DNA of 64,000 nt, from NCBI RefSeq assembly GCF_900105025.1, contig NZ_LT629759.1:806001-870000 (forward strand). The letters are read 5' to 3'. Under the pieces are notes generated by a model. The model saw nothing but the letters and a program-made list of their open reading frames with translations. It was not told where the DNA came from and made no database searches. The position numbers were made by a program, and so were the translations under genes. This DNA comes from Parafannyhessea umbonata (GTDB lineage Bacteria > Actinomycetota > Coriobacteriia > Coriobacteriales > Atopobiaceae). This document shows positions 1 through 9,003 of this stretch, piece by piece (the stretch's first letter is position 1; each line of letters begins with the position of its first letter).

Positions 1-629
1 TGCACGGCTGGATGTTCCACACGCTCACGGAGGACCTCCAGTTCACGGCGTTCTGCGCTTCTCACAACATCAGGATCGGCTATGCCCCGGCAGAGTTCTT
101 CGACGAGCAGCCAACGGACTTCAAGACGTCGTGGACGCAGCGCATGAGGTGGTCGCGCGGTGGGTATCAGGTGTTCTTCTCGTACTGGCGAGACCTCGTG
201 CGCGGCATATTCAAAGGTCGCTTCTTCGCGTCTTACGACATGCTCATGACCATGTCGCCCGCAATGTTCCTCACCATCATCTCCGTGTTCGTGAACCTCG
301 CGTACCTCATCATCGGCACGGCGAGCCGTGGCTTCATCGCGACGCAGAGCGAGCTCGGCGCGTGCGTGGGGTCCATCGTGACCACGCTTGTGTCCTCGTA
401 CGGGATGTTCTTCCTCATGGGTCTCATCACCACGATATCGGAGCGAAAGCACATCCACGCGCGCAACCGCTGGCGCGTGGTCGCGAACGTGTTCACGTTT
501 CCCATCTTCGAGCTCTCCTACATCCCCATCAACGTGGTGGCCCTGTTCAAGAAGGTCGACTGGGTGCCCGTGAAGCACGACATCGCGGTCAACTTTGATG
601 ACGTGGTGAGTGAGGGCGGCACAAAGTAG
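1..629 (+). CDS. Membrane-embedded family 2 glycosyltransferase, C-terminal part (5' end outside window)
   Basis: The reading frame is already open at the first base, so this is the 3' part of a larger gene. The visible protein has a TED motif close to the left edge and a QRMRW motif about 37 residues later. This order is known from processive GT2 enzymes (cellulose, hyaluronan and poly-N-acetylglucosamine synthase types), where it supplies the catalytic base and the acceptor-binding QxxRW site. After it come hydrophobic stretches at about residues 78-101, 120-142 and 158-180, counted from the ATG at base 12, as expected for the export channel. It probably polymerises a surface polysaccharide at the inner membrane. 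The sugar cannot be told from this fragment. Confidence 0.8.
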   Translation, partial: HGWMFHTLTEDLQFTAFCASHNIRIGYAPAEFFDEQPTDFKTSWTQRMRWSRGGYQVFFSYWRDLVRGIFKGRFFASYDMLMTMSPAMFLTIISVFVNLAYLIIGTASRGFIATQSELGACVGSIVTTLVSSYGMFFLMGLITTISERKHIHARNRWRVVANVFTFPIFELSYIPINVVALFKKVDWVPVKHDIAVNFDDVVSEGGTK

Positions 630-647
630 TTCGTTCCTGCCACAAGG

Positions 648-656
648 TGTTACAAT
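648..656 (+). promoter_or_regulatory. Extended -10 promoter element before guaB
   Basis: TGT-TACAAT (TGN plus a good -10 hexamer) lies about 70 bases before the guaB start. The candidate -35 (TTCGTT, 15 bases upstream) is poor, so the TGN extension is the main support. Confidence 0.45.
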
Positions 657-725
657 CGGTCAAATCGCATCGGCGGCGTGAGCAAACGAGTCGACAAACG
701 GCATACTGAGCAAAGGAGATTGCGC

Positions 726-2240
726 ATGGCAACGTTCTTCGAGGGGGAATCCCACACCTTCTCTGAGTACCTACTCGTCCCTGGTTATTCCTCTCGGGAG
801 AACATCCCGGCTAACGTCTCGCTCGAGACCCCGCTCGTAAAGTTCAAGCGCGGCGAGGAGCCGGCCATCAAGATGCACATCCCCATGGTCTCCGCGGTCA
901 TGCAGGCCGTGTCTGGCCCTCGCCTGGCCATCGCCCTTGCCCAGCAGGGCGGCATCTCGTTCATCTACCAGTCGCAGACCCCGGAGGACGAGGCCGCGAT
1001 GGTGCGAGAGGTGAAGACGTACAAGGCGGGCTTCGTGGTGTCCGACTCCACGCTCACCCCGGACATGACGCTTCAGGACGTGCTTGACATCCGCGACCGC
1101 ACGGGCCACACCACAATGCCCGTCACCGCGGACGGCACGCCGCATGGCAAGTTCTGCGGCATCGTCACCTCCCGTGACTACCGCGTGTCTCGCGACGACC
1201 GCAACAAAAAGGTCGCGGAGTTCATGACCCCCGCTTCCGAGTGCGTCACGACCGACACGAGCACCTCGCTCAAGATCTGCAACGACATCATTTGGGACCA
1301 CAAGATCAACACCCTGCCCGTCGTCGACAAGGACGGCAACCTGTCCTCGCTCGTGTTCCGCAAGGACTACGACTCCCACAAGTCCCGTCCGGACGAGCTG
1401 CTCGACGAGCACAAGCGCTACGTCGTCGGTGCTGGCATCAACACGCGTGACTACGAGGAGCGCGTGCCCCTGCTGGTCGAGGCCGGCGCGGACGTGCTGT
1501 GCATCGACTCCTCCGAGGGCTACTCCGAGTGGCAGAAGCTTACCCTTGACTGGATTCGCGAGCGCTACGGCGACGCGGTGAAGGTCGGAGCGGGCAACGT
1601 CGTCGACGCGGACGGCTTCCGCTACCTCGCGGAGGCCGGCGCGGACTTCGTGAAGGTCGGCATCGGCGGCGGCTCCATCTGCATCACCCGCGAGCAGAAG
1701 GGCATCGGCCGCGGCCAGGCATCCGCCCTCATCGACGTGTGCCGCGCGCGTGACGAGTACTTCGAGGAGACGGGCGTCTACGTCCCCGTGTGCTCCGACG
1801 GCGGCATCGTGTACGACTACCACATGACGCTCGCGCTCGCCATGGGCGCCGACTTCCTCATGCTCGGTCGCTACTTCGCGCGCTTCGACGAGTCCCCGAC
1901 CCGCCGTCTCAACGTGAACGGCAACTACGTGAAGGAGTACTGGGGCGAGGGCTCCGCACGCGCCCGCAACTGGGCCCGCTACGACATGGGCGGTGCGAAG
2001 AAGCTCTCGTTCGTCGAGGGCGTGGACTCCTACGTCCCCTACGCAGGACCGCTGAAGGACAACGTTGACCAGTCGCTCACCAAGGTCCGCTCCACGATGT
2101 GCAACTGCGGTGCGCTCACGCTCGAGGAGCTGCGCGACAAGGCGAAGATCACGCTCGTCTCGTCCACCTCTCTCGTCGAGGGCGGTGCGCACGACGTCAT
2201 CCTCAAGGACTCCGACTCCAGCACGAACTTCAGGTCGTAG
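726..2240 (+). CDS. guaB: Inosine-5'-monophosphate dehydrogenase
   Basis: GuaB oxidises IMP to XMP with NAD+, the committed step of guanine nucleotide synthesis in the cytoplasm. The 504-residue product has the (beta/alpha)8 barrel interrupted by a CBS-type insert at about residues 100-230. The catalytic loop reads GGGSICITR with Cys319. Downstream is the substrate-phosphate segment SDGGI and a mobile flap rich in Arg and Tyr near WARYDMGG. The start at 726 is chosen because AAAGGAG sits at 712-718; an in-frame start at 678 would add 16 residues and lacks a ribosome site. The gene is monocistronic, with a strong terminator after it. Gmk, the later enzyme of the same pathway, is at 30.4 kb. 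Confidence 0.95.
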   Translation: MATFFEGESHTFSEYLLVPGYSSRENIPANVSLETPLVKFKRGEEPAIKMHIPMVSAVMQAVSGPRLAIALAQQGGISFIYQSQTPEDEAAMVREVKTYKAGFVVSDSTLTPDMTLQDVLDIRDRTGHTTMPVTADGTPHGKFCGIVTSRDYRVSRDDRNKKVAEFMTPASECVTTDTSTSLKICNDIIWDHKINTLPVVDKDGNLSSLVFRKDYDSHKSRPDELLDEHKRYVVGAGINTRDYEERVPLLVEAGADVLCIDSSEGYSEWQKLTLDWIRERYGDAVKVGAGNVVDADGFRYLAEAGADFVKVGIGGGSICITREQKGIGRGQASALIDVCRARDEYFEETGVYVPVCSDGGIVYDYHMTLALAMGADFLMLGRYFARFDESPTRRLNVNGNYVKEYWGEGSARARNWARYDMGGAKKLSFVEGVDSYVPYAGPLKDNVDQSLTKVRSTMCNCGALTLEELRDKAKITLVSSTSLVEGGAHDVILKDSDSSTNFRS

Positions 2241-2285
2241 CGAAAACCCGCGTCTAGCCGAGGGCGCCCGACTGATGTAGCATTG

Positions 2286-2325
2286 ACCCACCGCCAACTC
2301 ATAGCGTGGCGGTGGGTTTTTGTTT
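2286..2325 (+). terminator. Rho-independent terminator of guaB
   Basis: A perfect 11-bp stem, ACCCACCGCCA (2286-2296) with TGGCGGTGGGT (2307-2317), is followed at once by TTTTGTTT. Confidence 0.9.
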
Positions 2326-2356
2326 GGGACGACGTCCGCGCGCGGACCATGGGGTG

Positions 2357-3277
2357 ATGAGCATGAAGAGTTGCGGTGTGGCGGAGCGACTGGCCGCCAT
2401 GAACGTGGAGTACGCTGCCGAGAAGAGCTTCTTCGGCGGTTCGCGGCGTCACTTTCCAAGCAGGAGCGCCTGCGTCCAGTTGATCTCGGACATACGGTGC
2501 CTGCTGTTTCCCGGCTACTTCGACAACGAGAGCGCGGCGGGGGAGAGCAACGACTATCTCACGCGCGAGCGCATACTTCACATCGAGCGCGTGCTGCAGG
2601 GGCAGGTGCTGGAGGCTCTGCTGTTCGACGACGGCGACCTTGGTCGCGACGAGGCGGGCAAGCGCGCCTCCCACGTGGCGAACGTGTTTTTGGACAGCCT
2701 TCCCCAGGTGCTCGAGCTCCTGATGACGGACATTCAGGCGCTCTACGACGGGGACCCGGCGGCTGGTAGCCTCGAGGAGGTCCTCGTAGCCTATCCCGGC
2801 CTGTACGCCATCTTCGTGTACCGAATCGCGCACGTGCTGTACGGGCTGGACGTGCCCCTCATCCCGCGCCTGATGAGTGAGCACGCCCACAGCAAGACGG
2901 GGATCGACATCAACCCCGGCGCGAACATCGGCAAGTACTTCTTCATAGACCACGGCACGGGCGTCGTCATCGGCGAGACGACCGACATCGGCGACCACGT
3001 TAAGATCTACCAAGGCGTCACGCTCGGCGCGCTCTCAACCCGCAAGGGCCAGCTCCTCTCGGGAAAGAAGCGTCACCCCACGCTCGGCGACTACGTCACG
3101 GTGTACTCGAACGCGTCAATCCTGGGCGGCGAGACCGTCATCGGCAGCGGTGCCGTCATCAGCGGTTCCGCCTTCGTGTGCGAGTCCGTCCCGCAGAACG
3201 CGCGCGTCATCCTGAACCAGGAGACCATCGTCCACAAGCCGGACGACGTGGAGCCGGCGTGGTGCTACGTGATCTAG
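2357..3277 (+). CDS. cysE: Serine O-acetyltransferase
   Basis: The enzyme acetylates L-serine with acetyl-CoA to O-acetylserine, the carbon skeleton for cysteine synthesis. The 306-residue protein has an alpha-helical N-terminal half and a left-handed beta-helix made of hexapeptide repeats in the C-terminal half. Recognisable segments are HAHSKTGIDINPGA, the catalytic-site DHGTGVVIGET and the GGGTVIG-like turn GGETVIG. It is longer than the roughly 270-residue E. coli enzyme and resembles the long form found in anaerobes. An upstream in-frame GTG at 2306 lies inside the guaB terminator stem, so the ATG at 2357 is preferred; another ATG follows at 2363. No cysK is next to it. Confidence 0.88.
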   Translation: MSMKSCGVAERLAAMNVEYAAEKSFFGGSRRHFPSRSACVQLISDIRCLLFPGYFDNESAAGESNDYLTRERILHIERVLQGQVLEALLFDDGDLGRDEAGKRASHVANVFLDSLPQVLELLMTDIQALYDGDPAAGSLEEVLVAYPGLYAIFVYRIAHVLYGLDVPLIPRLMSEHAHSKTGIDINPGANIGKYFFIDHGTGVVIGETTDIGDHVKIYQGVTLGALSTRKGQLLSGKKRHPTLGDYVTVYSNASILGGETVIGSGAVISGSAFVCESVPQNARVILNQETIVHKPDDVEPAWCYVI

Positions 3278-3288
3278 GCAAGCGCGCA

Positions 3289-3729
3289 TCAGCTGTAGGA
3301 CCCGTCGTCGGAGGTCGCGGGCCTGACCTCGACGGCGCGCTCGCTCTCGTATGCCATGAGGTCGATGTAGTACTGTTGGGTGTCCGTGTTCCAGTCGTCC
3401 TTCGCGTCGTATACCTTGTTCAGCTTCTCCAGCGACTTGCTCAGCGCCTCGAGCTTCAAGCGCGTCTTCGTCGCGAGCTCCATCCTCGTGTCGCCTGACG
3501 CGGCCTCCTGCTTCTTGTACGCCTCGATGTAGGCGTCGGTGTCGTCCATGACCCTCTTGCCGGCCTTCGCGACCTTCTCGTCGACCTTCGCGGGGTCATA
3601 CGGCACCCTCACCGAAGCCTCCGTGGTGCCTGCCGGCCCCGCGCCCGGCGTGCTGACTTTCCCCGAGCACGCCCCAAGCGATAGGACGATGGCTGCGGCC
3701 GACATGACGGCTATGGCGTTTCTAGACAC
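3289..3729 (-). CDS. Small secreted lipoprotein of unknown function
   Basis: The 146-residue product starts with a basic N-terminus, a hydrophobic core and the lipobox L-G-A-C, so it should be processed by signal peptidase II and anchored by Cys to the outer face of the membrane. The mature part is acidic and basic in alternation, probably helical (a KLEALSKSLEKLNKVYDAKDD-like stretch), with no domain I recognise. The GTG start at 3729 is chosen because AGAGGAG precedes it at proper distance on the minus strand and because the signal peptide then begins directly; longer in-frame extensions have no signal-like N-terminus. It converges on cysE with only 11 bases between the stops. Confidence 0.75.
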   Translation of the reverse strand: MSRNAIAVMSAAAIVLSLGACSGKVSTPGAGPAGTTEASVRVPYDPAKVDEKVAKAGKRVMDDTDAYIEAYKKQEAASGDTRMELATKTRLKLEALSKSLEKLNKVYDAKDDWNTDTQQYYIDLMAYESERAVEVRPATSDDGSYS

Positions 3730-3930
3730 GCGTTTCTCCTCTCTAAGAGCTTCCTCGCGCGCTGCGCGCACCGTCAATACCAACGAAAGCCATTCAAAAG
3801 TTGAACAGCAAGCGCGCAACCTAGGGTCGTCGCGCGGCGGTGCGCAAACGACGCGTGAGCGGCGGGAGCGTGGCGCTTCGGGCGCCCTGTGGCGTGCGGT
3901 GTGGCGACAACGTTTACGCCGCGTAACACG

Positions 3931-3962
3931 CCGACATGCCCGGCGGCGCGTTTCGCTATACT
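3931..3962 (+). promoter_or_regulatory. Probable leuS promoter
   Basis: A TATACT -10 hexamer at 3957-3962 lies 49 bases before the leuS ATG. The best -35 candidate is CCGACA at 3931-3936, with a long 20-base spacer, so the -35 is uncertain. The rest of the 282-base gap (3730-4011) shows no T-box-like structure and no other gene. Confidence 0.5.
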
Positions 3963-4011
3963 AGGGCGTGCTAAATTGCAGCTAGAGGTGTATTGCTAGG
4001 AGAGGAACCAA

Positions 4012-6576
4012 ATGGCTGACAACAACGACGCCGCCGAGGGCACGTTCCCGGCGTACGACGCGCAGGCGATAGAGACCAAGTGGCAGAGGGTCTGGGAGGA
4101 AGAGGACCTCTACAAGACGGACACGGACCCGGCTAAGCCGAAGAAGTACGTGCTCGAGATGTTCCCGTATCCCTCGGGCGACCTGCACATGGGCCATGCG
4201 CGCAACTACACCATCGGCGATGCGATGGCGCGCCAGGCCCGCATGCGGGGCTACGACGTGCTGCACCCCATGGGCTTCGACGCGTTTGGCCTTCCCGCCG
4301 AGAACGCGGCCATCAAGCACAAAACCCAGGCGTCCAAGTGGACGCACCAGAACATCGCCCAGGCCGTGAGGACCATGAAGCGCATGGGCTTCAGCTACGA
4401 CTACGACCGCATGTTCAACACCTGCGACCCCGAGTACTACAAGTGGGGCCAGTGGATGTTCATCCAGATGTGGAAGAAGGGCCTGGCATATCGCGCGACG
4501 AGCCCCGTGAACTGGTGTCCTACATGCAAGACCGTGCTCGCGAACGAGCAGGTGGTCGAAGGCAGATGCTGGCGTTGCGGGTCAGTTCCCGAGAAGCGCA
4601 ACCTCAGCCAGTGGTACCTCAAGATCACGGACTACGCCCAGGAGCTGCTCGACGACCTCGACAAGCTCACCGGCTGGCCCGAGAACGTGAAGGCGCAGCA
4701 GCGCAACTGGATCGGTCGCTCCGAAGGCGCGGAGATCGACTTCCGCCTTGCCGCAGAGGACGGCGTGACTCCCACGGACCGCAAGGTGACCGTGTTCACC
4801 ACGCGCGCCGACACGCTGTTTGGCGTGAGCTTCATGGTGCTGCCTCCCGAGAGCGATCTCGCGGCGGAGCTCGTGGCCGGCACGCAGTACGAGGATGACT
4901 TCAAGGCGCTGAAGGCGGCGACCGAGAAGGTATCAGCCGTCGACCGCCAGGGTTCCGAGCGAGAGAAGCACGGCGTCTTCACCGGCCGCTACGTCATAAA
5001 CCCGATCAACGGCCGGCCCGCGCCCGTTTGGGTCGCGGACTACGTCCTCATGGACTACGGCACCGGCGCCGTCATGGGCGTGCCCTGCGGCGACCAGCGC
5101 GACTTCGACTTCGCCCGCAAGTACGGCCTGGAGATCGCTCCGATCATCTGCGAGAAGGACGATCCCCTGTACGAGGAGCTCAAGGACGAGAAGGAGCTCC
5201 GCGTTCGCTCCGTGGACTGGGACAAGGCCATGGTGGCCGAGGGCTACCTCGTGCAGTCCGGCGAGTTCACGGGCCTGAAGGGCGGCAAGCACTCCGAGGC
5301 GGTCGACGCGATCACCGCGTGGCTGAAGGAGCACGACTGCGGCCGTCCGACGGTGCAGTTCCGCCTGCGCGACTGGCTCATCAGCCGCCAGCGCTACTGG
5401 GGAAACCCCATCCCCATGATCCACTGCGACCATTGCGGCGACGTGCCCGTTCCCGAGGACGAGCTCCCCGTCCTTCTCCCCGAGAACCTCGACCTGGGCG
5501 CCGGAGACACGCTGGCAGAGTATGCTCCGTTCTACGAGACGACGTGCCCCAAGTGCGGTCGCCCCGCGAAGCGCATCACGGACACGATGGACACGTTCAC
5601 GTGCTCCAGCTGGTACTACCTGCGCTACTGCGACCCCCACAACGACGAGGCGCCGTTCTCGAAGGAGGCCGTGGACCGCTGGATGCCGGTTGACAACTAC
5701 ATCGGCGGCATCGAGCACGCGATCCTGCACCTGCTGTACAGCCGCTTCTGGACGAAGGTCCTGCGCGACCTTGGCATGGTCGACGTGGACGAGCCGTTCA
5801 CGAACCTGCTGTGCCAGGGCATGGTGAAGGACGAGAACGGCGACACCATGAGCAAGTCCAAGGGCAACGTCGTGCCGCCCTCCAGCGTAATCGACCCGTA
5901 CGGCGCGGACACCATGCGCCTGGCGATCCTGTTCGTGGCGCCGCCCGAGAAGGACTTCGACTGGGACCCCGAGGCCGTCGCCGGGGCGAACCGCTTCATC
6001 AAGCGCGCGTGGCGCGTGGTGTGGCAGCTCGTCGAGGGCGCCGAGGCCGGCCACGTCGACCCCAAGGCGCTTGACGCAAACGCGAAGGAGCTGAACCGCG
6101 TCCTGCACGAGATGGGCATCAAGTGCACGAACGACTTCGACCGCGGCCAGTTCAACACCGCGATCTCCGCGGTGATGGAGCTGACGAACGCCGCGAGCAA
6201 GTACGTGAACGACGTGGACGCCGAGAAGCGCGACGGCGCGCTGTGCTACCGCGTCGCCCACGACATCGTGACCATGCTCGCGCCGATCTGCCCGCACTGG
6301 GCGGAGGAGCTGTTCCACGAGGCGCTCGGCCGCGAGGGCTCTGTGTACAACGAGCCGTGGCCCGAGTTCGACGCCGCGCAGGCAAAGAGCGACACCGTCG
6401 AGATCGCCGTGCAGATCAAGGGCAAGGTGCGCGCACGCATCAACGTTCCGGCGGACGCCGCGAAAGACGAGCTTGAGGCGGCTGCGAAGGAGGCCGTCGC
6501 CACGCAGCTTGAGGGGAAGGACATCAAGAAAGTCATCGTGGTGCCCGGAAGGCTCGTGAACATCGTCGCGCTGTAG
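4012..6576 (+). CDS. leuS: Leucyl-tRNA synthetase
   Basis: LeuS charges tRNA-Leu with leucine. The 854-residue protein is a complete class Ia synthetase. The HIGH-type signature is HMGH at residues 59-62, a zinc-ribbon-like pair CPTC/CWRCG follows near residue 170, the CP1 editing domain fills roughly 220-420, and the KMSKS-type loop is TMSKS at 612-616. The anticodon-binding helical domain and a C-terminal domain ending in VVPGRLVNIV complete it. The start has GGAGAGGAA upstream. It is a single-gene unit with its own promoter and a strong downstream hairpin. Confidence 0.97.
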   Translation: MADNNDAAEGTFPAYDAQAIETKWQRVWEEEDLYKTDTDPAKPKKYVLEMFPYPSGDLHMGHARNYTIGDAMARQARMRGYDVLHPMGFDAFGLPAENAAIKHKTQASKWTHQNIAQAVRTMKRMGFSYDYDRMFNTCDPEYYKWGQWMFIQMWKKGLAYRATSPVNWCPTCKTVLANEQVVEGRCWRCGSVPEKRNLSQWYLKITDYAQELLDDLDKLTGWPENVKAQQRNWIGRSEGAEIDFRLAAEDGVTPTDRKVTVFTTRADTLFGVSFMVLPPESDLAAELVAGTQYEDDFKALKAATEKVSAVDRQGSEREKHGVFTGRYVINPINGRPAPVWVADYVLMDYGTGAVMGVPCGDQRDFDFARKYGLEIAPIICEKDDPLYEELKDEKELRVRSVDWDKAMVAEGYLVQSGEFTGLKGGKHSEAVDAITAWLKEHDCGRPTVQFRLRDWLISRQRYWGNPIPMIHCDHCGDVPVPEDELPVLLPENLDLGAGDTLAEYAPFYETTCPKCGRPAKRITDTMDTFTCSSWYYLRYCDPHNDEAPFSKEAVDRWMPVDNYIGGIEHAILHLLYSRFWTKVLRDLGMVDVDEPFTNLLCQGMVKDENGDTMSKSKGNVVPPSSVIDPYGADTMRLAILFVAPPEKDFDWDPEAVAGANRFIKRAWRVVWQLVEGAEAGHVDPKALDANAKELNRVLHEMGIKCTNDFDRGQFNTAISAVMELTNAASKYVNDVDAEKRDGALCYRVAHDIVTMLAPICPHWAEELFHEALGREGSVYNEPWPEFDAAQAKSDTVEIAVQIKGKVRARINVPADAAKDELEAAAKEAVATQLEGKDIKKVIVVPGRLVNIVAL

Positions 6577-6640
6577 CGTGGCGTTCGAGTCGGCCGTCGT
6601 TCGAGACTGTCGCCGTCAGCATTGAAAGCCTTACGCATAT

Positions 6641-6680
6641 GCGCCGCCAGGAGGGCCTGCCTCCCGGCGGCGCGTCGTTT
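6641..6680 (+). terminator. Terminator between convergent leuS and the TetR gene
   Basis: A long stem, GCGCCGCCAGGAGG (6641-6654) against CCTCCCGGCGGCGC (6660-6673), has one mismatch and is followed by GTCGTTT. It probably serves leuS. The other strand has no clear T run. Confidence 0.7.
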
Positions 6681-6717
6681 GTATGGCATCGCCCTGAGCG
6701 GCGGATTTGCCGGATGC

Positions 6718-7320
6718 TTAGGAACGCAGGTCCGAGGGTGTGGGTGTGCCGGCAACATCCGCTCTGGACGCGGCGTCCGCCAGCCAAGCGCGCTTCAGGA
6801 CATCGGGCATGCACCGATACTGGTATCGTGCCAGGGTCTTGGCGTCAAGAGCGCTTCTTCCCTGGATCCATTCGATCGTGTTGCCCAGGCACCCGTAGGA
6901 GTACTGACGGATCACGTACTCCGTCTCCTCGTCGAGCTCGGAACGGCCCAGGTATCGGCAGGCGACCTCACGCTCGCTTCCGATGTAGAAGTCGAGCAGG
7001 TAGGAGGCGAGGCTGTTCTGGGAGTGGTCGCTGAGTGCGTTTCTGAAGAAGGAGCTCCTTGTCCAGATTGCGTCGAGCATCGACTCGATCATCTCCTGTC
7101 CGTTCGTGACGGACGCACGCCTGCGCTCCCTCTCGAAGAGCTGCGCGTAGATCCAGGCGACGAGGTCGTACTTGTCGACGAAGTGGTAGTAGAAGGTCGA
7201 GCGGTCGACGTCGCACGTCGCGCAGAGGTCCTTCACGCGTATCTCTGCGATGGGCATCGTCTTGCTGAGCTCGACGAGCCCGTCGGCAAGAAGCTGCTTC
7301 GTACGATCCGATGCGGCCAT
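6718..7320 (-). CDS. TetR/AcrR-family transcriptional regulator
   Basis: This is a 200-residue DNA-binding regulator. Its N-terminal helix-turn-helix (about residues 24-58) has the family pattern: a first helix with IRVKDLCATCDVDRSTFYYHF and then DKYDL. The C-terminal ligand and dimer domain resembles the DhaS-like TetR_C type, with no family-specific residues that would reveal the ligand. It is transcribed divergently from a short-chain dehydrogenase gene, with 134 bases between the starts. By the usual logic of such pairs it may repress both genes; this is inference. The ATG at 7320 is the first in-frame start. Confidence 0.85.
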   Translation of the reverse strand: MAASDRTKQLLADGLVELSKTMPIAEIRVKDLCATCDVDRSTFYYHFVDKYDLVAWIYAQLFERERRRASVTNGQEMIESMLDAIWTRSSFFRNALSDHSQNSLASYLLDFYIGSEREVACRYLGRSELDEETEYVIRQYSYGCLGNTIEWIQGRSALDAKTLARYQYRCMPDVLKRAWLADAASRADVAGTPTPSDLRS

Positions 7321-7337
7321 TCGTCTTCCTCTCTCTT

Positions 7338-7376
7338 TCCGACAGTATCTCGAAGTGTAGAAGAATCCGACAGCAT
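7338..7376. repeat. Direct repeat TCCGACAGYAT in the divergent promoter region
   Basis: TCCGACAGTAT at 7338-7348 recurs as TCCGACAGCAT at 7366-7376, a 28-base period, in the space between the TetR and dehydrogenase genes. It may be a regulator-binding site. TetR proteins usually bind palindromes, so the assignment is open. Confidence 0.4.
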
Positions 7377-7454
7377 AGAGATGTGTGGGAAGATATCCGC
7401 CTCGAGCTGCACGAGACTGATGGGGACTTACATCCCGTCGAAAGGTGTGTCAGC

Positions 7455-8261
7455 ATGGCAGATTTTTCCAGCGTAGAAGGCAGAACCGCTGTCGTGACCG
7501 GTGCGACCTCGGGCATCGGCGAATCCATCACCCGCGTGTTTGCGGCCCAGGGCATGCGGGTCGTGCTTGCGGGCCGTAGGGCCGAGAAGGGCGAGCGCAT
7601 TGCGAAGGAGATTCGCGACGCGGGCGGCGAGGCGCTGTTCTGCCGTGCGGACGTTTCCTCCGAGGACGACGTCGAGCGTCTCATGCGCTCCGCGATTGAC
7701 GCCTATGGCTCCCTCGACGTTCTTGTGTGCAACGCGGGAGCAAGCTGCCTCATGAAGCCGGTTCACGAATACGAGAGCGACGACTTCCGTCGCGTCACCG
7801 ACATCGACTACGTCGGGGTGTTCCTCTGCATGAAGCACGCGGTCCGCGCAATGCTCGACTCGGGGTCTTCCAACTGCTCGATCGTGAACATCTCATCCGC
7901 CGAGGGCCTGAAGGCGACTGCGAACTTCGCGCCGTACAGCGCCGCAAAGCGCGCCGTCATCAGCCTGACCCAGACCGCGGGAATGGACTACGCCCGCCAT
8001 GGAATAAGGGTCAACTGCATCTGTCCCGGTGCGATAGACACCGACATCTACGCCACCGTGTCGCCAGAGCAGCGCGAGCTGACGCAGGCGATGATCCCCA
8101 ACGGACGCTTTGGCCGCCCGGAGGAGATCGCCAACGTCGCGCTGTTCCTGGCGAGCGACCTGTCGAGCTACGTCACGGGAGCCGTGATCCCGGTGGATGC
8201 CGCCATGTCGTCCGGGAACTTCGTGGAGGTGCCCTGGGAAGAGCCCGACCCGCGCGGCTAG
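7455..8261 (+). CDS. SDR-family NAD(P)-dependent oxidoreductase
   Basis: This is a 268-residue classical short-chain dehydrogenase with a Rossmann fold. The cofactor motif TGATSGIG is at residues 15-22, the structural NAG motif near 95, and the catalytic residues are Ser148, Tyr161 and Lys165 in YSAAK. PG and C-terminal substrate-loop segments are present. The sequence resembles hydroxysteroid dehydrogenases and 3-oxoacyl-ACP reductases of gut Coriobacteriia, but the substrate cannot be read from the sequence. The start at 7455 has AAAGG upstream and gives the normal family length; the frame extends further upstream without a ribosome site. It is divergent from a TetR regulator that probably controls it. 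Confidence 0.85.
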   Translation: MADFSSVEGRTAVVTGATSGIGESITRVFAAQGMRVVLAGRRAEKGERIAKEIRDAGGEALFCRADVSSEDDVERLMRSAIDAYGSLDVLVCNAGASCLMKPVHEYESDDFRRVTDIDYVGVFLCMKHAVRAMLDSGSSNCSIVNISSAEGLKATANFAPYSAAKRAVISLTQTAGMDYARHGIRVNCICPGAIDTDIYATVSPEQRELTQAMIPNGRFGRPEEIANVALFLASDLSSYVTGAVIPVDAAMSSGNFVEVPWEEPDPRG

Positions 8262-8345
8262 CGGCTGGGTGTGTCGACCGGGAGGACCTTGGCAGCTTGG
8301 CTACGTGGCGTCGGTTGCGAAGAAATTGTGTCGGGCCGCTGTGCC

Positions 8346-8374
8346 TGGCAGGCGCGGGACCGACGTGCTATGGT
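8346..8374 (+). promoter_or_regulatory. Candidate promoter of the rimP-nusA-infB operon
   Basis: TGC-TATGGT (8366-8374) is an extended -10 element. TGGCAG at 8346-8351 gives a 17-base spacer but is a weak -35. The -10 lies inside a small palindrome, GCTAT-N7-ATAGC (8367-8383). The leader to the rimP start is about 90 bases. Confidence 0.45.
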
Positions 8375-8471
8375 TTCTATAGCTTAATCGTGATTGTTCG
8401 AGGAAGTGGGGTGGATTTTCTCGCCCCGCTTCCTTTCTGTATGTCGGGCCGCGGCCCGGGAAGGAGGACCC

Positions 8472-8942
8472 ATGGCGTCCACGGATATCGAGAGGGAGCT
8501 GCTCGCCGCACTTGAGGCCGCAGCTTCGGAGCACGGCATCGACGTGGTGGACGTCGAGGTCGTCGGCGCGTCGAAGGCGCCGGTCGTACGCGTGAGGCTC
8601 GACCACGCGGATGAGTCGCTGCCCACGATCACGCTGGACGAGGTGACGGCGCAGAGCGACTGGGTGAACGCGGTCATCGACGAGAAGGACCCGTTCCCGG
8701 GCTCGTACACGCTCGAGATCTCGAGCCCCGGCCTGTCGAGGCCGCTTCGCCGCGCCCACGACTTCGAGCGCTTCGCGGGCGAGGACGTGTCGCTGAACAC
8801 GTTTGACCGCGAGGGCCGCAGGCACTACACGGGCACGCTGAAGGGGCTCGTGGACGGCAGGGTCGTCGTGGAGTGCGACGGCGAGGAGTTCTCGTTCGCG
8901 ATCGACGACATCAAGAGCTGCAAGATAAAGCCAAGGTTCTAG
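8472..8942 (+). CDS. rimP: Ribosome maturation factor RimP
   Basis: RimP binds the free 30S subunit and helps early assembly of the S12 region. The 156-residue product has the family's two domains: an N-terminal alpha/beta domain with VVDVEVVG, and a C-terminal SH3-like beta barrel. Between them is the hallmark EISSPGLSRPL. The ATG at 8472 follows AAGGAGG (8461-8467), which excludes a longer frame beginning at 8394. It is the first gene of the classic rimP-nusA-infB-rbfA-truB order. Confidence 0.93.
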   Translation: MASTDIERELLAALEAAASEHGIDVVDVEVVGASKAPVVRVRLDHADESLPTITLDEVTAQSDWVNAVIDEKDPFPGSYTLEISSPGLSRPLRRAHDFERFAGEDVSLNTFDREGRRHYTGTLKGLVDGRVVVECDGEEFSFAIDDIKSCKIKPRF

Positions 8943-8950
8943 GCAACGCA

Positions 8951-8966
8951 GCCGGCGGGGGCCGGC
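8951..8966 (+). other. Short GC hairpin between rimP and nusA
   Basis: GCCGGC-GGGG-GCCGGC forms a perfect 6-bp stem. There is no T run, so it is more likely an mRNA-processing or stability element than a terminator. Confidence 0.4.
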
Positions 8967-9003
8967 ATTGAATATCGAATCCTTACTTGCGAGAGGAAGC
9001 ACC

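Noticed and set aside
2306-2356. Upstream GTG start for cysE
   Set aside because: It lies within the guaB terminator stem and has no ribosome site.
3730-4011. T-box or other riboswitch before leuS
   Set aside because: No specifier loop, no T-box consensus and no terminator before the start.
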